Positions 5,663 through 13,975 of a stretch of DNA of 31,919 bases are shown here, one piece after another. Location of the stretch: assembly GCA_004552615.1 (NCBI GenBank), contig SFNZ01000013.1:1-31919 (forward strand). The letters are read 5' to 3'. A program made the translations under genes and the position numbers. The notes beneath the pieces were generated by a model. It was not told the DNA's origin and did not search any database. It saw only the letters and a program-made list of their open reading frames with translations. Source of the stretch: Bacteroidales bacterium (GTDB lineage: Bacteria; Bacteroidota; Bacteroidia; Bacteroidales; UBA932). How positions within the stretch are numbered: the stretch's first letter is position 1; each line of letters opens with the position of its first letter.

Positions 5663-7300
5663 ATGAGCAGAACACTGAACACTAAAGGCGGAGCCATTCT
5701 GATGACCGGACTTTGCGGACTGGCCGCCACATCCTGCTGCGGTTCCGGGGAAAAGGGCGCGCAGGACAGGCCGAACATCATTTTCTTTCTTGTGGACGAC
5801 ATGGGCTGGGTGGACAGCTCGGTCCCTTATGACGGCACGGTTTATCCGAACAATCTCCGTTTCAACACCCCGAACATGGAGCGTCTCGCGCAGCGCGGTG
5901 CAATATTCTCCAATGCCTATGCATGCCCGGTATCGACTCCTACCAGGACGAGTCTCATGTCCGGAATGAATGCAGCCCACACCGGCATAACCAACTGGAC
6001 ATCAACACTGAAGGATACTCCGAGCGATGCCACTGGCGGAGCTATAGCAATGTTCGAGCAGGCTTCCGGACAACCCGGGCAGGAAGCCGAATCCTATCCT
6101 GCGGGACACCTGTTCCGTCCGGACTGGCCCCTGAACGGATTGTCTCCGGAGCCGGGAATCGGCAACACCGTATATGCCACGCCTATGGTCAGGCTGCTCA
6201 AGGATGCCGGATATTTCACCGTCCATGTCGGGAAAGGACATTGGGCATCGGCCGGCACGCCGGGGGCAAGCCCGTACAACATGGGATTCGTGGTGAATGT
6301 GGCGGGCAATGTCGCAGGAATGCCGAGAAGTTATCAGGGAGAGGACAATTACGGAAATACTCCTGAAAAATGGAACTATCTCGCAGTCCAGAACATGACC
6401 GAGTACTACGGTACCCATACCCATCTCACCGAGGCGCTCACCCTCGAGGCCCTGAAGACATTGGATTACCCTGTTGAGAACGGGATTCCTTTTTATTTAT
6501 ATATGTCACATCACGGGACCCACACCCCTATCCAGAGGGATGACAGGTTCGTGCAGAAATATCTCGATGCGGGGATGGATGAAGGCCAGGCGAGATACGC
6601 CTCGATGGTGGAAGGCATTGACAAGAGCCTCGGTGACATATTGGACTACCTCGACAGGAAAGGCATCACGGACAATACTGCCATAATTTTCATGACCGAC
6701 AACGGAGGCAACAGCGAGAACAAGCAGAAAGGCGGAGTGATGCATACGCAGAACAAGCCTCTCCGCGAGGGAAAGGGGTCCGTGTACGAAGGAGGAATCC
6801 GGGTGCCGCTGATGATCTGCTGGCCGGGCCATATAAAAGAGGGGATGAGGGAGGACACTCCTGCCATCGCCGAGGACCTGTTCCCTACCATCCTGGAAAT
6901 AGCGGGAATACGCAATCCGTCCGTGGTTCAGGAAGTGGACGGGCTGAGCCTGATTCCGGAACTCTTGGGAACCGGCACCATTGACCCTGAGAGAGAGCTG
7001 GTATTCCATTATCCTCACCAGTGGAAGCCTTATTGGCTTGACGACATTGATTTCCTCAGCGCGGTCAGGAAAGGCGACTGGAAACTGGTATATAGAATGA
7101 GGACGCAGGCCGTCGAACTGTACAATCTCAGAGAAGATATCGGAGAGAGCGTCAATGTCGCTTCCGGAAATCCTGAAAAATGCACGGAACTGGCCCGCAT
7201 CCTGTCTGATCGTCTGCGTAAATGGAATACGCCTATGCCTGTGAATCCTGCCACCGGACAACCCGTACCTTATCCGGACGAGTTGCCGGTGACGGAATGA
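5663..7300 (+). CDS. Sulfatase lipoprotein (serine-type, formylglycine-dependent)
   Basis: This 545-residue protein belongs to the alkaline phosphatase/sulfatase superfamily, which removes sulfate esters from glycans or small molecules. The N-terminus carries a hydrophobic stretch ending in AATSC (Cys25), a likely lipobox. RPNIIFFLVDDMGW supplies the metal-binding Asp pair (45-46). STPTR (91-95) is the (C/S)-x-P-x-R maturation motif with serine at the position converted to formylglycine, so an anaerobic radical-SAM maturase is needed; none is in the window. Later motifs are HHGTHTP, FMTDNGG and a C-terminal RKGDWKLVYR. The substrate is unknown. It ends at the base before the convergent GH5-like gene's stop codon. 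Confidence 0.9.
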   Translation: MSRTLNTKGGAILMTGLCGLAATSCCGSGEKGAQDRPNIIFFLVDDMGWVDSSVPYDGTVYPNNLRFNTPNMERLAQRGAIFSNAYACPVSTPTRTSLMSGMNAAHTGITNWTSTLKDTPSDATGGAIAMFEQASGQPGQEAESYPAGHLFRPDWPLNGLSPEPGIGNTVYATPMVRLLKDAGYFTVHVGKGHWASAGTPGASPYNMGFVVNVAGNVAGMPRSYQGEDNYGNTPEKWNYLAVQNMTEYYGTHTHLTEALTLEALKTLDYPVENGIPFYLYMSHHGTHTPIQRDDRFVQKYLDAGMDEGQARYASMVEGIDKSLGDILDYLDRKGITDNTAIIFMTDNGGNSENKQKGGVMHTQNKPLREGKGSVYEGGIRVPLMICWPGHIKEGMREDTPAIAEDLFPTILEIAGIRNPSVVQEVDGLSLIPELLGTGTIDPERELVFHYPHQWKPYWLDDIDFLSAVRKGDWKLVYRMRTQAVELYNLREDIGESVNVASGNPEKCTELARILSDRLRKWNTPMPVNPATGQPVPYPDELPVTE

Positions 7301-8362
7301 TTACTCTGCAACTCCGGTAAGAGCCTTGATGCAGTCTATCTCGGCCTGGCTGTAAGGGGTACCATCCTGACGGAAAATGTCATGGAACCATACCTCAGGC
7401 TCGGCGAGGTCCGGGAGAGGTGTGTCCCAGGCGAAAATGGTATTGGTCTTGCCGGCCACGAATCCCCAGCTGATGGCTGCCACATCATTGCCTTTCAATA
7501 TAGGAAGAGTGTTCTGGAAAGTACATCCTTTGGTCCTGGCCATGTACTCGGTACATACGAGAGGACGTCCGTACGCCTTGAGGGTGTCAATCGTGTGCTG
7601 CTGGTCGGCCATGTCCCCGCTGTAGTTGTGATATGAGGTAATGTCCGAGTTGGCAAGCTGGAAGGTATTGAGAGCCTTTAGGTCGTTTCTCCATACACCT
7701 GCAGTGAGAGGCTGTGAAGGGCGGACTTCCTGCGCCCATTTGAAGGCATTCTTCAGGAGAGGCAGGCTGGCAGCGCCGTAATTGGAATTGCCCGGCTCGT
7801 TGTAGAGATCCCAGAGGAGAACCCTGCTGTCTGCAGAGAATGCCGTGAGGACATCCTTCACGTATTTTTCAAGTTTCGGATAAAGAGCGAGAGTATCAGC
7901 CCTGAGAGGGTCGGAAGGGTCACGTGCCCATCCGGAATTGTGAATGCCCGGCTTCGGTTCAGGCTGTTTCCCGTATGCTGACTCCGCATTCCAGCAGTCA
8001 TCGAAGAAGACGAACAACGGGCGGATGGAGTGTGTCGAGCAGATGTCGAGGAAGTCCCCCATCCTCGTCTTGAGTCCCTCCGGGTCATTTTCATACACCA
8101 CGCTGCTGAGATATACCCGGAGAGTGTTGAATCCGAGGCCTTCTGCCCAGCCGAGTTCCTTGTCGATGAGGTCGTGGCTGTAAGTGTCAGCACTCCACAT
8201 CTCAATCTGGTTGATGGCATTGGCCGGGATATAGTCGCATCCCACGAGCCAGCCCTGGGCGTCATACCATGCCTGGGCCTGTTCCGGAGTCCAACGTGCG
8301 CTTTTCTGCGAGCAGGAGACCAGCATCAGGAGCGCCCCTGCGAAAGAAAGGAATTTTTTCAT
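7301..8362 (-). CDS. GH5-like (clan GH-A) glycoside hydrolase lipoprotein
   Basis: The product is 353 residues. The N-terminus MKKFLSFAGALLMLVSC ends in a lipobox with Cys17, so a lipidated, membrane-anchored enzyme is expected. The body has TIM-barrel glycosidase signatures: GFNTLRVYL on an early strand, LLWDLYNEPGNS with acid/base Glu189, SYHNYSGD, and RPLVCTEYMAR with probable nucleophile Glu272. Database annotation of similar proteins is usually 'cellulase family' or '1,4-beta-xylanase', but the substrate cannot be told from sequence. A beta-mannosidase or endo-beta-mannanase role would fit the mannan-related neighbours, as inference only. The 120-base gap to the divergent GH92 gene must hold its promoter, but no clear TAnnTTTG was found on this strand. 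Confidence 0.82.
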   Translation of the reverse strand: MKKFLSFAGALLMLVSCSQKSARWTPEQAQAWYDAQGWLVGCDYIPANAINQIEMWSADTYSHDLIDKELGWAEGLGFNTLRVYLSSVVYENDPEGLKTRMGDFLDICSTHSIRPLFVFFDDCWNAESAYGKQPEPKPGIHNSGWARDPSDPLRADTLALYPKLEKYVKDVLTAFSADSRVLLWDLYNEPGNSNYGAASLPLLKNAFKWAQEVRPSQPLTAGVWRNDLKALNTFQLANSDITSYHNYSGDMADQQHTIDTLKAYGRPLVCTEYMARTKGCTFQNTLPILKGNDVAAISWGFVAGKTNTIFAWDTPLPDLAEPEVWFHDIFRQDGTPYSQAEIDCIKALTGVAE

Positions 8363-8421
8363 AATTGATTATTATTGATTGTTTATAAGGATTCTTCCAG
8401 ATTTCTATATTTAGGCTACGA

Positions 8422-8454
8422 TTTGTAAATGTACGCAAAACTTTCTTATATTTG
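8422..8454 (+). promoter_or_regulatory. Promoter of the tandem GH92 genes
   Basis: TTTG at 8422-8425 and TATATTTG at 8447-8454 are both exact consensus matches, spaced by 21 bases. The core ends 29 bases before the ATG at 8484. No obvious operator repeat is next to it. Confidence 0.65.
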
Positions 8455-8483
8455 AATAAAGGAACCGAAAAATCACACTCCTC

Positions 8484-10817
8484 ATGAACAGCAGACACTT
8501 TTTTTCATTATTCCTGGTTTTTTCCTTCTTCCAGTTGCAGGCCCGGGAGAAGGATATTCTCGAATATGTCAATCCTTTCATCGGCACGAGCAGCATGGGT
8601 CACGTATTTCCCGGAGCTTGCGCTCCTCACGGAGTGGTCCAGCTCAGCCCGGACACGGCCATTGAACCGTTCATGAAGGACGGGAAATACAACAGGGATA
8701 CCTACCGCTATTGTGCAGGATATCAGTATGCGGATTCCACCATCATCGGGTTCTCGCATACGCACCTCAGCGGGACAGGGCACTCCGACCTCGGAGACAT
8801 TCTCATGATGCCGGTCTCCGGGGAAGAGGCTTTCAGGGACGGATTTCCGGGAAGGGATTACAGTTCCGCATTCTCCCACGACACCGAGAAAGCTTCGCCG
8901 GGATACTACGAAGTGTTCCTGGAGGACTGGAACGTGCTGGCCCAGATGACAGCCACCCCGCGTACCGGAGTCCACAAATACACGTTCAAGGAAGGCGACA
9001 GCCAGTCGCTCGTCATGGATCTCGGCTACGGCATATACAACTATGAAGGCAAGACCAGATGGGCCAATGTAAGAGTTGAGAACGACACGCTCGTGACCGG
9101 ATTCCGCATCACAAGTGGCTGGTCCAGGGTAAATTATACATACTTTGCAATATCCTTCTCGAAGCCTCTGAAAAGCTATGGAGCCAAGGACCGCAATCCT
9201 CTTCCCTACTCCGGATTCTGGAGGAAATTCGACATGTCCCGGAACTTTCCGGAGGTCGGAGGATGCGACATTGTGATGCATTTCGATTTCGGCAATGACC
9301 CGGAGCCTCTCGTTGTGAAAGTTGCCCTTTCCGCAACAAGTTCCGCCGGAGCCCTGGCCAATCTCAGGGCTGAGGCATCCCCGTACGGGTTCGACGATAT
9401 CAGGGAGAAAACCGCAGAAGAATGGAGACGGGAGTTGTCCGTCATCGAGGCCGAAGGAAACGAAGGGGCCAGGACAATGCTGTACACATCCCTCTATCAC
9501 ACGAAAATCAATCCTTCCGTCTACATGGACGTCGACGGGAGCTACAGGGGCCTCGACCTCGATGTCCACAAGGTGGAAGACGGGCACGAAAACTACACGG
9601 TATTCTCTCTGTGGGACACCTACAGGGCATTGCACCCGCTTTTCAACCTGATCGGGAGGGAGAGGAGCCTCGGATTCTCGGAATCCCTGCTCAGGCATTA
9701 TACCCAGAGCGTGCATCACATACTCCCCGTATGGTCCCACATGGGCAACGAGAACTGGTGCATGATAGGATATCACGGGGTATCTGTCATCGGAGACGCA
9801 ATTGACAAGGGAATCCCGATAGACAGGGAGCTTGCCCTGAAGGCCGTCATAAGCAGTTCCAACTGCGACTATTTTGACGGTACGGGAGTCTACAAGGAGA
9901 AGGGGTATGTCCCGTTCGACGTGAACGGGTCCGGTTCGTCCATCACCCTTGAATATGCCTACGACGACTGGGTGGTCTACCGGACCGCCCTTGCTGCCGG
10001 GGATGAAGCCACGGCAGCCACATACCGGAAAAGAGCCATGAACTACCGAAATGTCTTCGACCCTGCTACAGGATTCGCAAGGGCGAGGATGTCCGACGGA
10101 AGCTGGAAAGGGGATTTCAATCTCTACTCCACCCACGGCCAGGGATTCATTGAAGGCAATTCCTGGAACTACTCCATGTATGTACCGCACGACCCTTCAG
10201 GACTGATGGAAATCATGGGAGGAGACAAGGAGTTCACCGCAAGGCTGGACAGCCTGTTCACCGAATATCTCCCGGACAGATATTTCACGGAGACAGAGGA
10301 TGTCACGAGGGAAGGGATTCTCGGGATGTACGTGCACGGAAACGAGCCGAGCCACCATGTGCCATATCTGTACATGTGGACCTCAAGTCCTTGGAAGACA
10401 CAGCATTGGGTAAGGGAAATCATGGATAGGATGTACCGTCCTGAAATAGACGGCCTCTGCGGCAACGACGATTGCGGCCAGATGTCCGCCTGGTATGTCT
10501 TCTCGGCCATGGGTTTCTACCCGGTATGTCCCGGCTCCGACCAATACGTGATCGGCACACCTTGCTTCCCGTACCTGAAAATCCGTCTGGAGAACGGGAA
10601 ATACATTGAAATCAAGGCGGACGGGGCAAGTTCCGCCAACAGATACATCCACGGCGTGAAGGTCGACGGAAAAGTCTGGGACAAGGCCTACTTCACTTTC
10701 GATGACCTGAAGGACGGGGCTGTCATCGAATTCAAGATGAAGGCTACACCTGACAGAAGGAGACGGTTCACGCGGGAGACAATGCCATATTCATTAAGTA
10801 ACGAAACTGAATTGTGA
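8484..10817 (+). CDS. GH92 alpha-mannosidase (first of tandem pair)
   Basis: The product is 777 residues, full length for GH92, a family of calcium-dependent inverting exo-alpha-mannosidases acting on N-glycans and mannans. A signal peptide (MNSRHFFSLFLVFSFFQLQA) indicates export. The N-terminal beta-sandwich carries NPFIGTSSMGHVFPGACAPHG and GFSHTHLSGTGHSDLGD. The (alpha/alpha)6 catalytic domain carries FSLWDTYRALHPLF, VHGNEPSHHVPYLY with probable catalytic acid Glu621, and GNDDCGQMSAWYVFSAMGFYP (660-680) with the acidic residues that activate water. All core motifs are intact, so it should be active; the linkage preference is unknown. Its stop codon overlaps the start of the next gene by one base (TGATG), so the two are translationally coupled. 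Confidence 0.95.
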   Translation: MNSRHFFSLFLVFSFFQLQAREKDILEYVNPFIGTSSMGHVFPGACAPHGVVQLSPDTAIEPFMKDGKYNRDTYRYCAGYQYADSTIIGFSHTHLSGTGHSDLGDILMMPVSGEEAFRDGFPGRDYSSAFSHDTEKASPGYYEVFLEDWNVLAQMTATPRTGVHKYTFKEGDSQSLVMDLGYGIYNYEGKTRWANVRVENDTLVTGFRITSGWSRVNYTYFAISFSKPLKSYGAKDRNPLPYSGFWRKFDMSRNFPEVGGCDIVMHFDFGNDPEPLVVKVALSATSSAGALANLRAEASPYGFDDIREKTAEEWRRELSVIEAEGNEGARTMLYTSLYHTKINPSVYMDVDGSYRGLDLDVHKVEDGHENYTVFSLWDTYRALHPLFNLIGRERSLGFSESLLRHYTQSVHHILPVWSHMGNENWCMIGYHGVSVIGDAIDKGIPIDRELALKAVISSSNCDYFDGTGVYKEKGYVPFDVNGSGSSITLEYAYDDWVVYRTALAAGDEATAATYRKRAMNYRNVFDPATGFARARMSDGSWKGDFNLYSTHGQGFIEGNSWNYSMYVPHDPSGLMEIMGGDKEFTARLDSLFTEYLPDRYFTETEDVTREGILGMYVHGNEPSHHVPYLYMWTSSPWKTQHWVREIMDRMYRPEIDGLCGNDDCGQMSAWYVFSAMGFYPVCPGSDQYVIGTPCFPYLKIRLENGKYIEIKADGASSANRYIHGVKVDGKVWDKAYFTFDDLKDGAVIEFKMKATPDRRRRFTRETMPYSLSNETEL

Positions 10818-13800
10818 TGAACTTTTTCAAGAGAACGGTGCTGGTAGTTTCCGCTGCCGCCGCAATTTCCATCAGCGCATCCGCAGAAGACGGCCTGCGC
10901 AGGACAGACTATGTGAGACCCCTGGTAGGCACTGACGGCTACGGCAATGTATATCCGGGAGCACAGATTCCTTTCGGAGGAATCCAGATAAGCCCTGACA
11001 CCGACAGGGACTTCTACGACGCGGCCGCCGGTTACAAGTACGGACACGGCACATTGCTCGGATTCTCGCTGACGCATTTGAGCGGGACCGGAATTCCAGA
11101 CCTGGGAGATTTCCTGTTCATGCCCGGCACCGGGGAAATCCACACGGAACCCGGAACCCACGAGAATCCGGACGGGGGCTACCGCTCGAGATACAGCCAT
11201 GACCGGGAGCAATGTTCTCCTGATTATTACAGTGTCGAGCTCACAGACTACGGAGTAAAGGCGGAAATGACATCCGGAATGAGGAGCGGAATGTTCCGGT
11301 TCACCTATCCCGAGTCTGACAAGTCGTTCATACTCATTGACATGGACCACACCCTCTGGTGGGAATGCGTATGGTCTGATTTCCGGATTGAAGACGAGCA
11401 CACGGTGGCAGGATACAAACTCGTGAAGGGATGGGGCCCGGAGCGCCATGTCTATTTCACGGCGGAATTCTCCAAGCCTATCCGGGATTTCGGCATAATG
11501 CAGGACGGGAAGCGGGTATGCTACAATACTTCCCGTTTCAGGAGCGACCGGGAAGCCTGGGGAAAAAACCTCAAATTCTGGATGAGGTTCGCGACCGAGG
11601 CGAATGAAGAGGTCACCGTGAAAGTGGCAATATCTTCCGTGGACCACGAAGGGGCACGCCGTAATATAAAGGAGATAGATGGGAAAGACTTCGACACCAT
11701 CCGCAGGGAAGGTGAACGAAGATGGGAAAAGGAACTGTCACGCTTCAGCGTTGAGGGAAGCGACAGGGACAAGGAGACGTTCTACACCTCAGTTTACAGA
11801 TGTTTCCTCTCGCCTTTCGTGTTCCAGGATGCCGACGGGCGTTTCCGCGAGCACGACAAGAGCATCGGCAAGGCTGAAGGATTCACGAATTACACTACAT
11901 TCTCACTGTGGGACACCTACAGGGCATTCCATCCGCTGCTCAACCTTGTACGTCCGGATGTAAGCGCCGACATAGCCGGCTCAATGCTCGCACATTATGA
12001 CAAGAGCATTGAGAAGATGCTTCCGATATGGTCATTCTACGGCAATGAGACCTGGTGCATGATTGGCTACCACGCCGTATCGGTACTCGCCGACATGATA
12101 GTGAAACAGATTCCCGGAATCGACTATGAACGGGCTTTCGAAGCGATGAAGACCACCGCCACCAACCCGGCATACGACTGTATCAAGGAATACACCGAGC
12201 TCGGCTGGGTACCTTTCGACAAGGAGGCGGAATCCGTGTCCAAGACTCTGGAATATGCATACGATGACTATTGTATCGCGCAGGCTGCCAAGGCATTGGG
12301 CAAAGAGGAGGACTACCGTTTCTTCCTGAACCGTTCCCTGTCATACCGCAACCTCATTGACCCTGAAACCGGATATATGAGAGGGCGCGACAGCAAAGGG
12401 GAATGGAGGACGCCTTTCTCTCCTGTAGCCTACCAGGGGCCTGGTTCGGTGAATGGGTGGGGAGACATCACCGAAGGATTCACCCTCCAGTACACCTGGT
12501 ATGTTCCTCACAATGTTCAGGACCACATTGACAGGGTCGGCAGGAAACTGTACGAAGCCAGGCTGGATTCGCTCTTTGCCGTGGAACTTCCAGATGATAT
12601 CCCGGGAGCCCACGACATCTGGGGCAGGATCGGTGGCTACTGGCACGGAAACGAGCCTTGCCACGGGGTGACTTATCTGTACAATTATCTCGGCCAGCCT
12701 TGGAAATGCCAGAAATGGGTGAGATACGTGGCAGACAATTTCTACGGGAACGAGCCAGGCTCGCTGAGCGGCAATGACGACTGCGGGCAAATGTCTGCAT
12801 GGTTCATTTTCAATGCCCTCGGATTCTATCCTACTGCACCTTCGAGCAACATCTACAATCTCGGCTCCCCTACCGTTCCGGGAGCATCCCTGCGCCTGTA
12901 CAACGGCAAGAGCATCAAGGTAACGACCGAGAACTGGAGCAAGGAGAATGTCTATGTAAAGAAAGTGTTCCTAAACGGCAAGGTCCTGGACAAGTCCTGG
13001 CTGACTTATGAGGATATCCGGAACGGTGCGGAACTGCATTTCGTGATGAGTCCGAAACCTGAGAGGAAAAGGGCTGTCTCCGGAAATGCCATTCCGCCAT
13101 CTTTACCTGTCGGAATCGAGCACTCCGGCATTTTCATTCCGGATGCATGGAAAGATTTCAGGTATCCGGAGGTGAAGTTCTCATCCCTCAACCCCGGGAC
13201 AAAGGGAGCAGCACTGTATTCCAATCTCGTCCCGGACCCAGAGGCATTCATTCGTGAACATTGCCGCAAGGTCGCCCAGATATTGTTCTACTCAGCATCG
13301 GACTCGATGAACCATGTAGGCAGGATCAACTATATCCTGAAGGATTACGACGGAATCTCCGCCAAGGCAGGCAATCCTGAGAAAACCACCATATTTTTCA
13401 GCACGAGGCACGTGGAGAATTCCGCGAAGCAGTCGATGTTCAAGCTCGATTACGAGACTAAAGGCGTGCTCTTCCACGAACTGGTGCACGCCTACCAGTT
13501 CGAGCCGAAGGGCATCGGCACATATTCCACCAACAAGGAGTTCTGGGCCTGCATCGAAGGACTTGCCGACGCAGTGCGCGCTGAGGCGGGATATTTCGAC
13601 ATCTCCACCCGGAAACCGGGAGGTCATTGGCTGGACGGTTACCGGACCACGGGATTCTTCCTGCAATGGCTTACAGGAAAAGACCCTGACGCCATCAGGA
13701 AATTCCATCAGTCGGTCAGGGATCTTGAAGTCTGGAGCTTCGACGGGGCGATGAAATACATCTTCGGGAAAAATGCCGGAATCGAATCTCTATGGGCTGA

Positions 13801-13975
13801 ATATCAGGATTTTTTACGGGATGCTTTATGCTTGGACAAGCGGATGGCAGCCTTGACTTTTGCCTTTCGGGCGGCCTTGTTGCCCTTCCCTGGAGCGGAA
13901 GCCTGGCCGGACTGCTTGCCAGATCCTTCCTTTCTGTCAACGCGTTCCTCATTTCCGGTCTCAACCAGCTCGTAG
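10817..13975 (+). CDS. GH92 alpha-mannosidase fused to a BSP-family metallopeptidase domain
   Basis: The product is 1052 residues: signal peptide (cleavage after ASA, about residue 23), GH92 module (about 28-755), then a basic secretory protein (BSP, PF04450-like) module (about 765-1000). GH92 motifs include GFSLTHLSGTG (usual His replaced by Leu85), FSLWDTYRAFHPLL, YWHGNEPCHGVTYLY with Glu613 (second His of the usual SHH replaced by Gly), and GNDDCGQMSAWFIFNALGFYP. The BSP module has the zinc motif HELVHAYQFEPKG (His887, Glu888, His891). I chose the ATG at 10817; the codon at 10814 is GTG and lies inside the preceding gene. The last ~57 residues, after WAEYQ, are read through the antisense of the rnr 3' end and look non-native (FLRDALCLDKRMAALTF...), suggesting a lost stop codon. 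Confidence 0.92.
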   Translation: MNFFKRTVLVVSAAAAISISASAEDGLRRTDYVRPLVGTDGYGNVYPGAQIPFGGIQISPDTDRDFYDAAAGYKYGHGTLLGFSLTHLSGTGIPDLGDFLFMPGTGEIHTEPGTHENPDGGYRSRYSHDREQCSPDYYSVELTDYGVKAEMTSGMRSGMFRFTYPESDKSFILIDMDHTLWWECVWSDFRIEDEHTVAGYKLVKGWGPERHVYFTAEFSKPIRDFGIMQDGKRVCYNTSRFRSDREAWGKNLKFWMRFATEANEEVTVKVAISSVDHEGARRNIKEIDGKDFDTIRREGERRWEKELSRFSVEGSDRDKETFYTSVYRCFLSPFVFQDADGRFREHDKSIGKAEGFTNYTTFSLWDTYRAFHPLLNLVRPDVSADIAGSMLAHYDKSIEKMLPIWSFYGNETWCMIGYHAVSVLADMIVKQIPGIDYERAFEAMKTTATNPAYDCIKEYTELGWVPFDKEAESVSKTLEYAYDDYCIAQAAKALGKEEDYRFFLNRSLSYRNLIDPETGYMRGRDSKGEWRTPFSPVAYQGPGSVNGWGDITEGFTLQYTWYVPHNVQDHIDRVGRKLYEARLDSLFAVELPDDIPGAHDIWGRIGGYWHGNEPCHGVTYLYNYLGQPWKCQKWVRYVADNFYGNEPGSLSGNDDCGQMSAWFIFNALGFYPTAPSSNIYNLGSPTVPGASLRLYNGKSIKVTTENWSKENVYVKKVFLNGKVLDKSWLTYEDIRNGAELHFVMSPKPERKRAVSGNAIPPSLPVGIEHSGIFIPDAWKDFRYPEVKFSSLNPGTKGAALYSNLVPDPEAFIREHCRKVAQILFYSASDSMNHVGRINYILKDYDGISAKAGNPEKTTIFFSTRHVENSAKQSMFKLDYETKGVLFHELVHAYQFEPKGIGTYSTNKEFWACIEGLADAVRAEAGYFDISTRKPGGHWLDGYRTTGFFLQWLTGKDPDAIRKFHQSVRDLEVWSFDGAMKYIFGKNAGIESLWAEYQDFLRDALCLDKRMAALTFAFRAALLPFPGAEAWPDCLPDPSFLSTRSSFPVSTSS

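Noticed and set aside
8508..10190. 560-codon open frame antisense to the first GH92 gene
   Set aside because: Shadow of a strong coding sequence; rich in Arg, Gly, Val and His with no family match. No promoter supports it.
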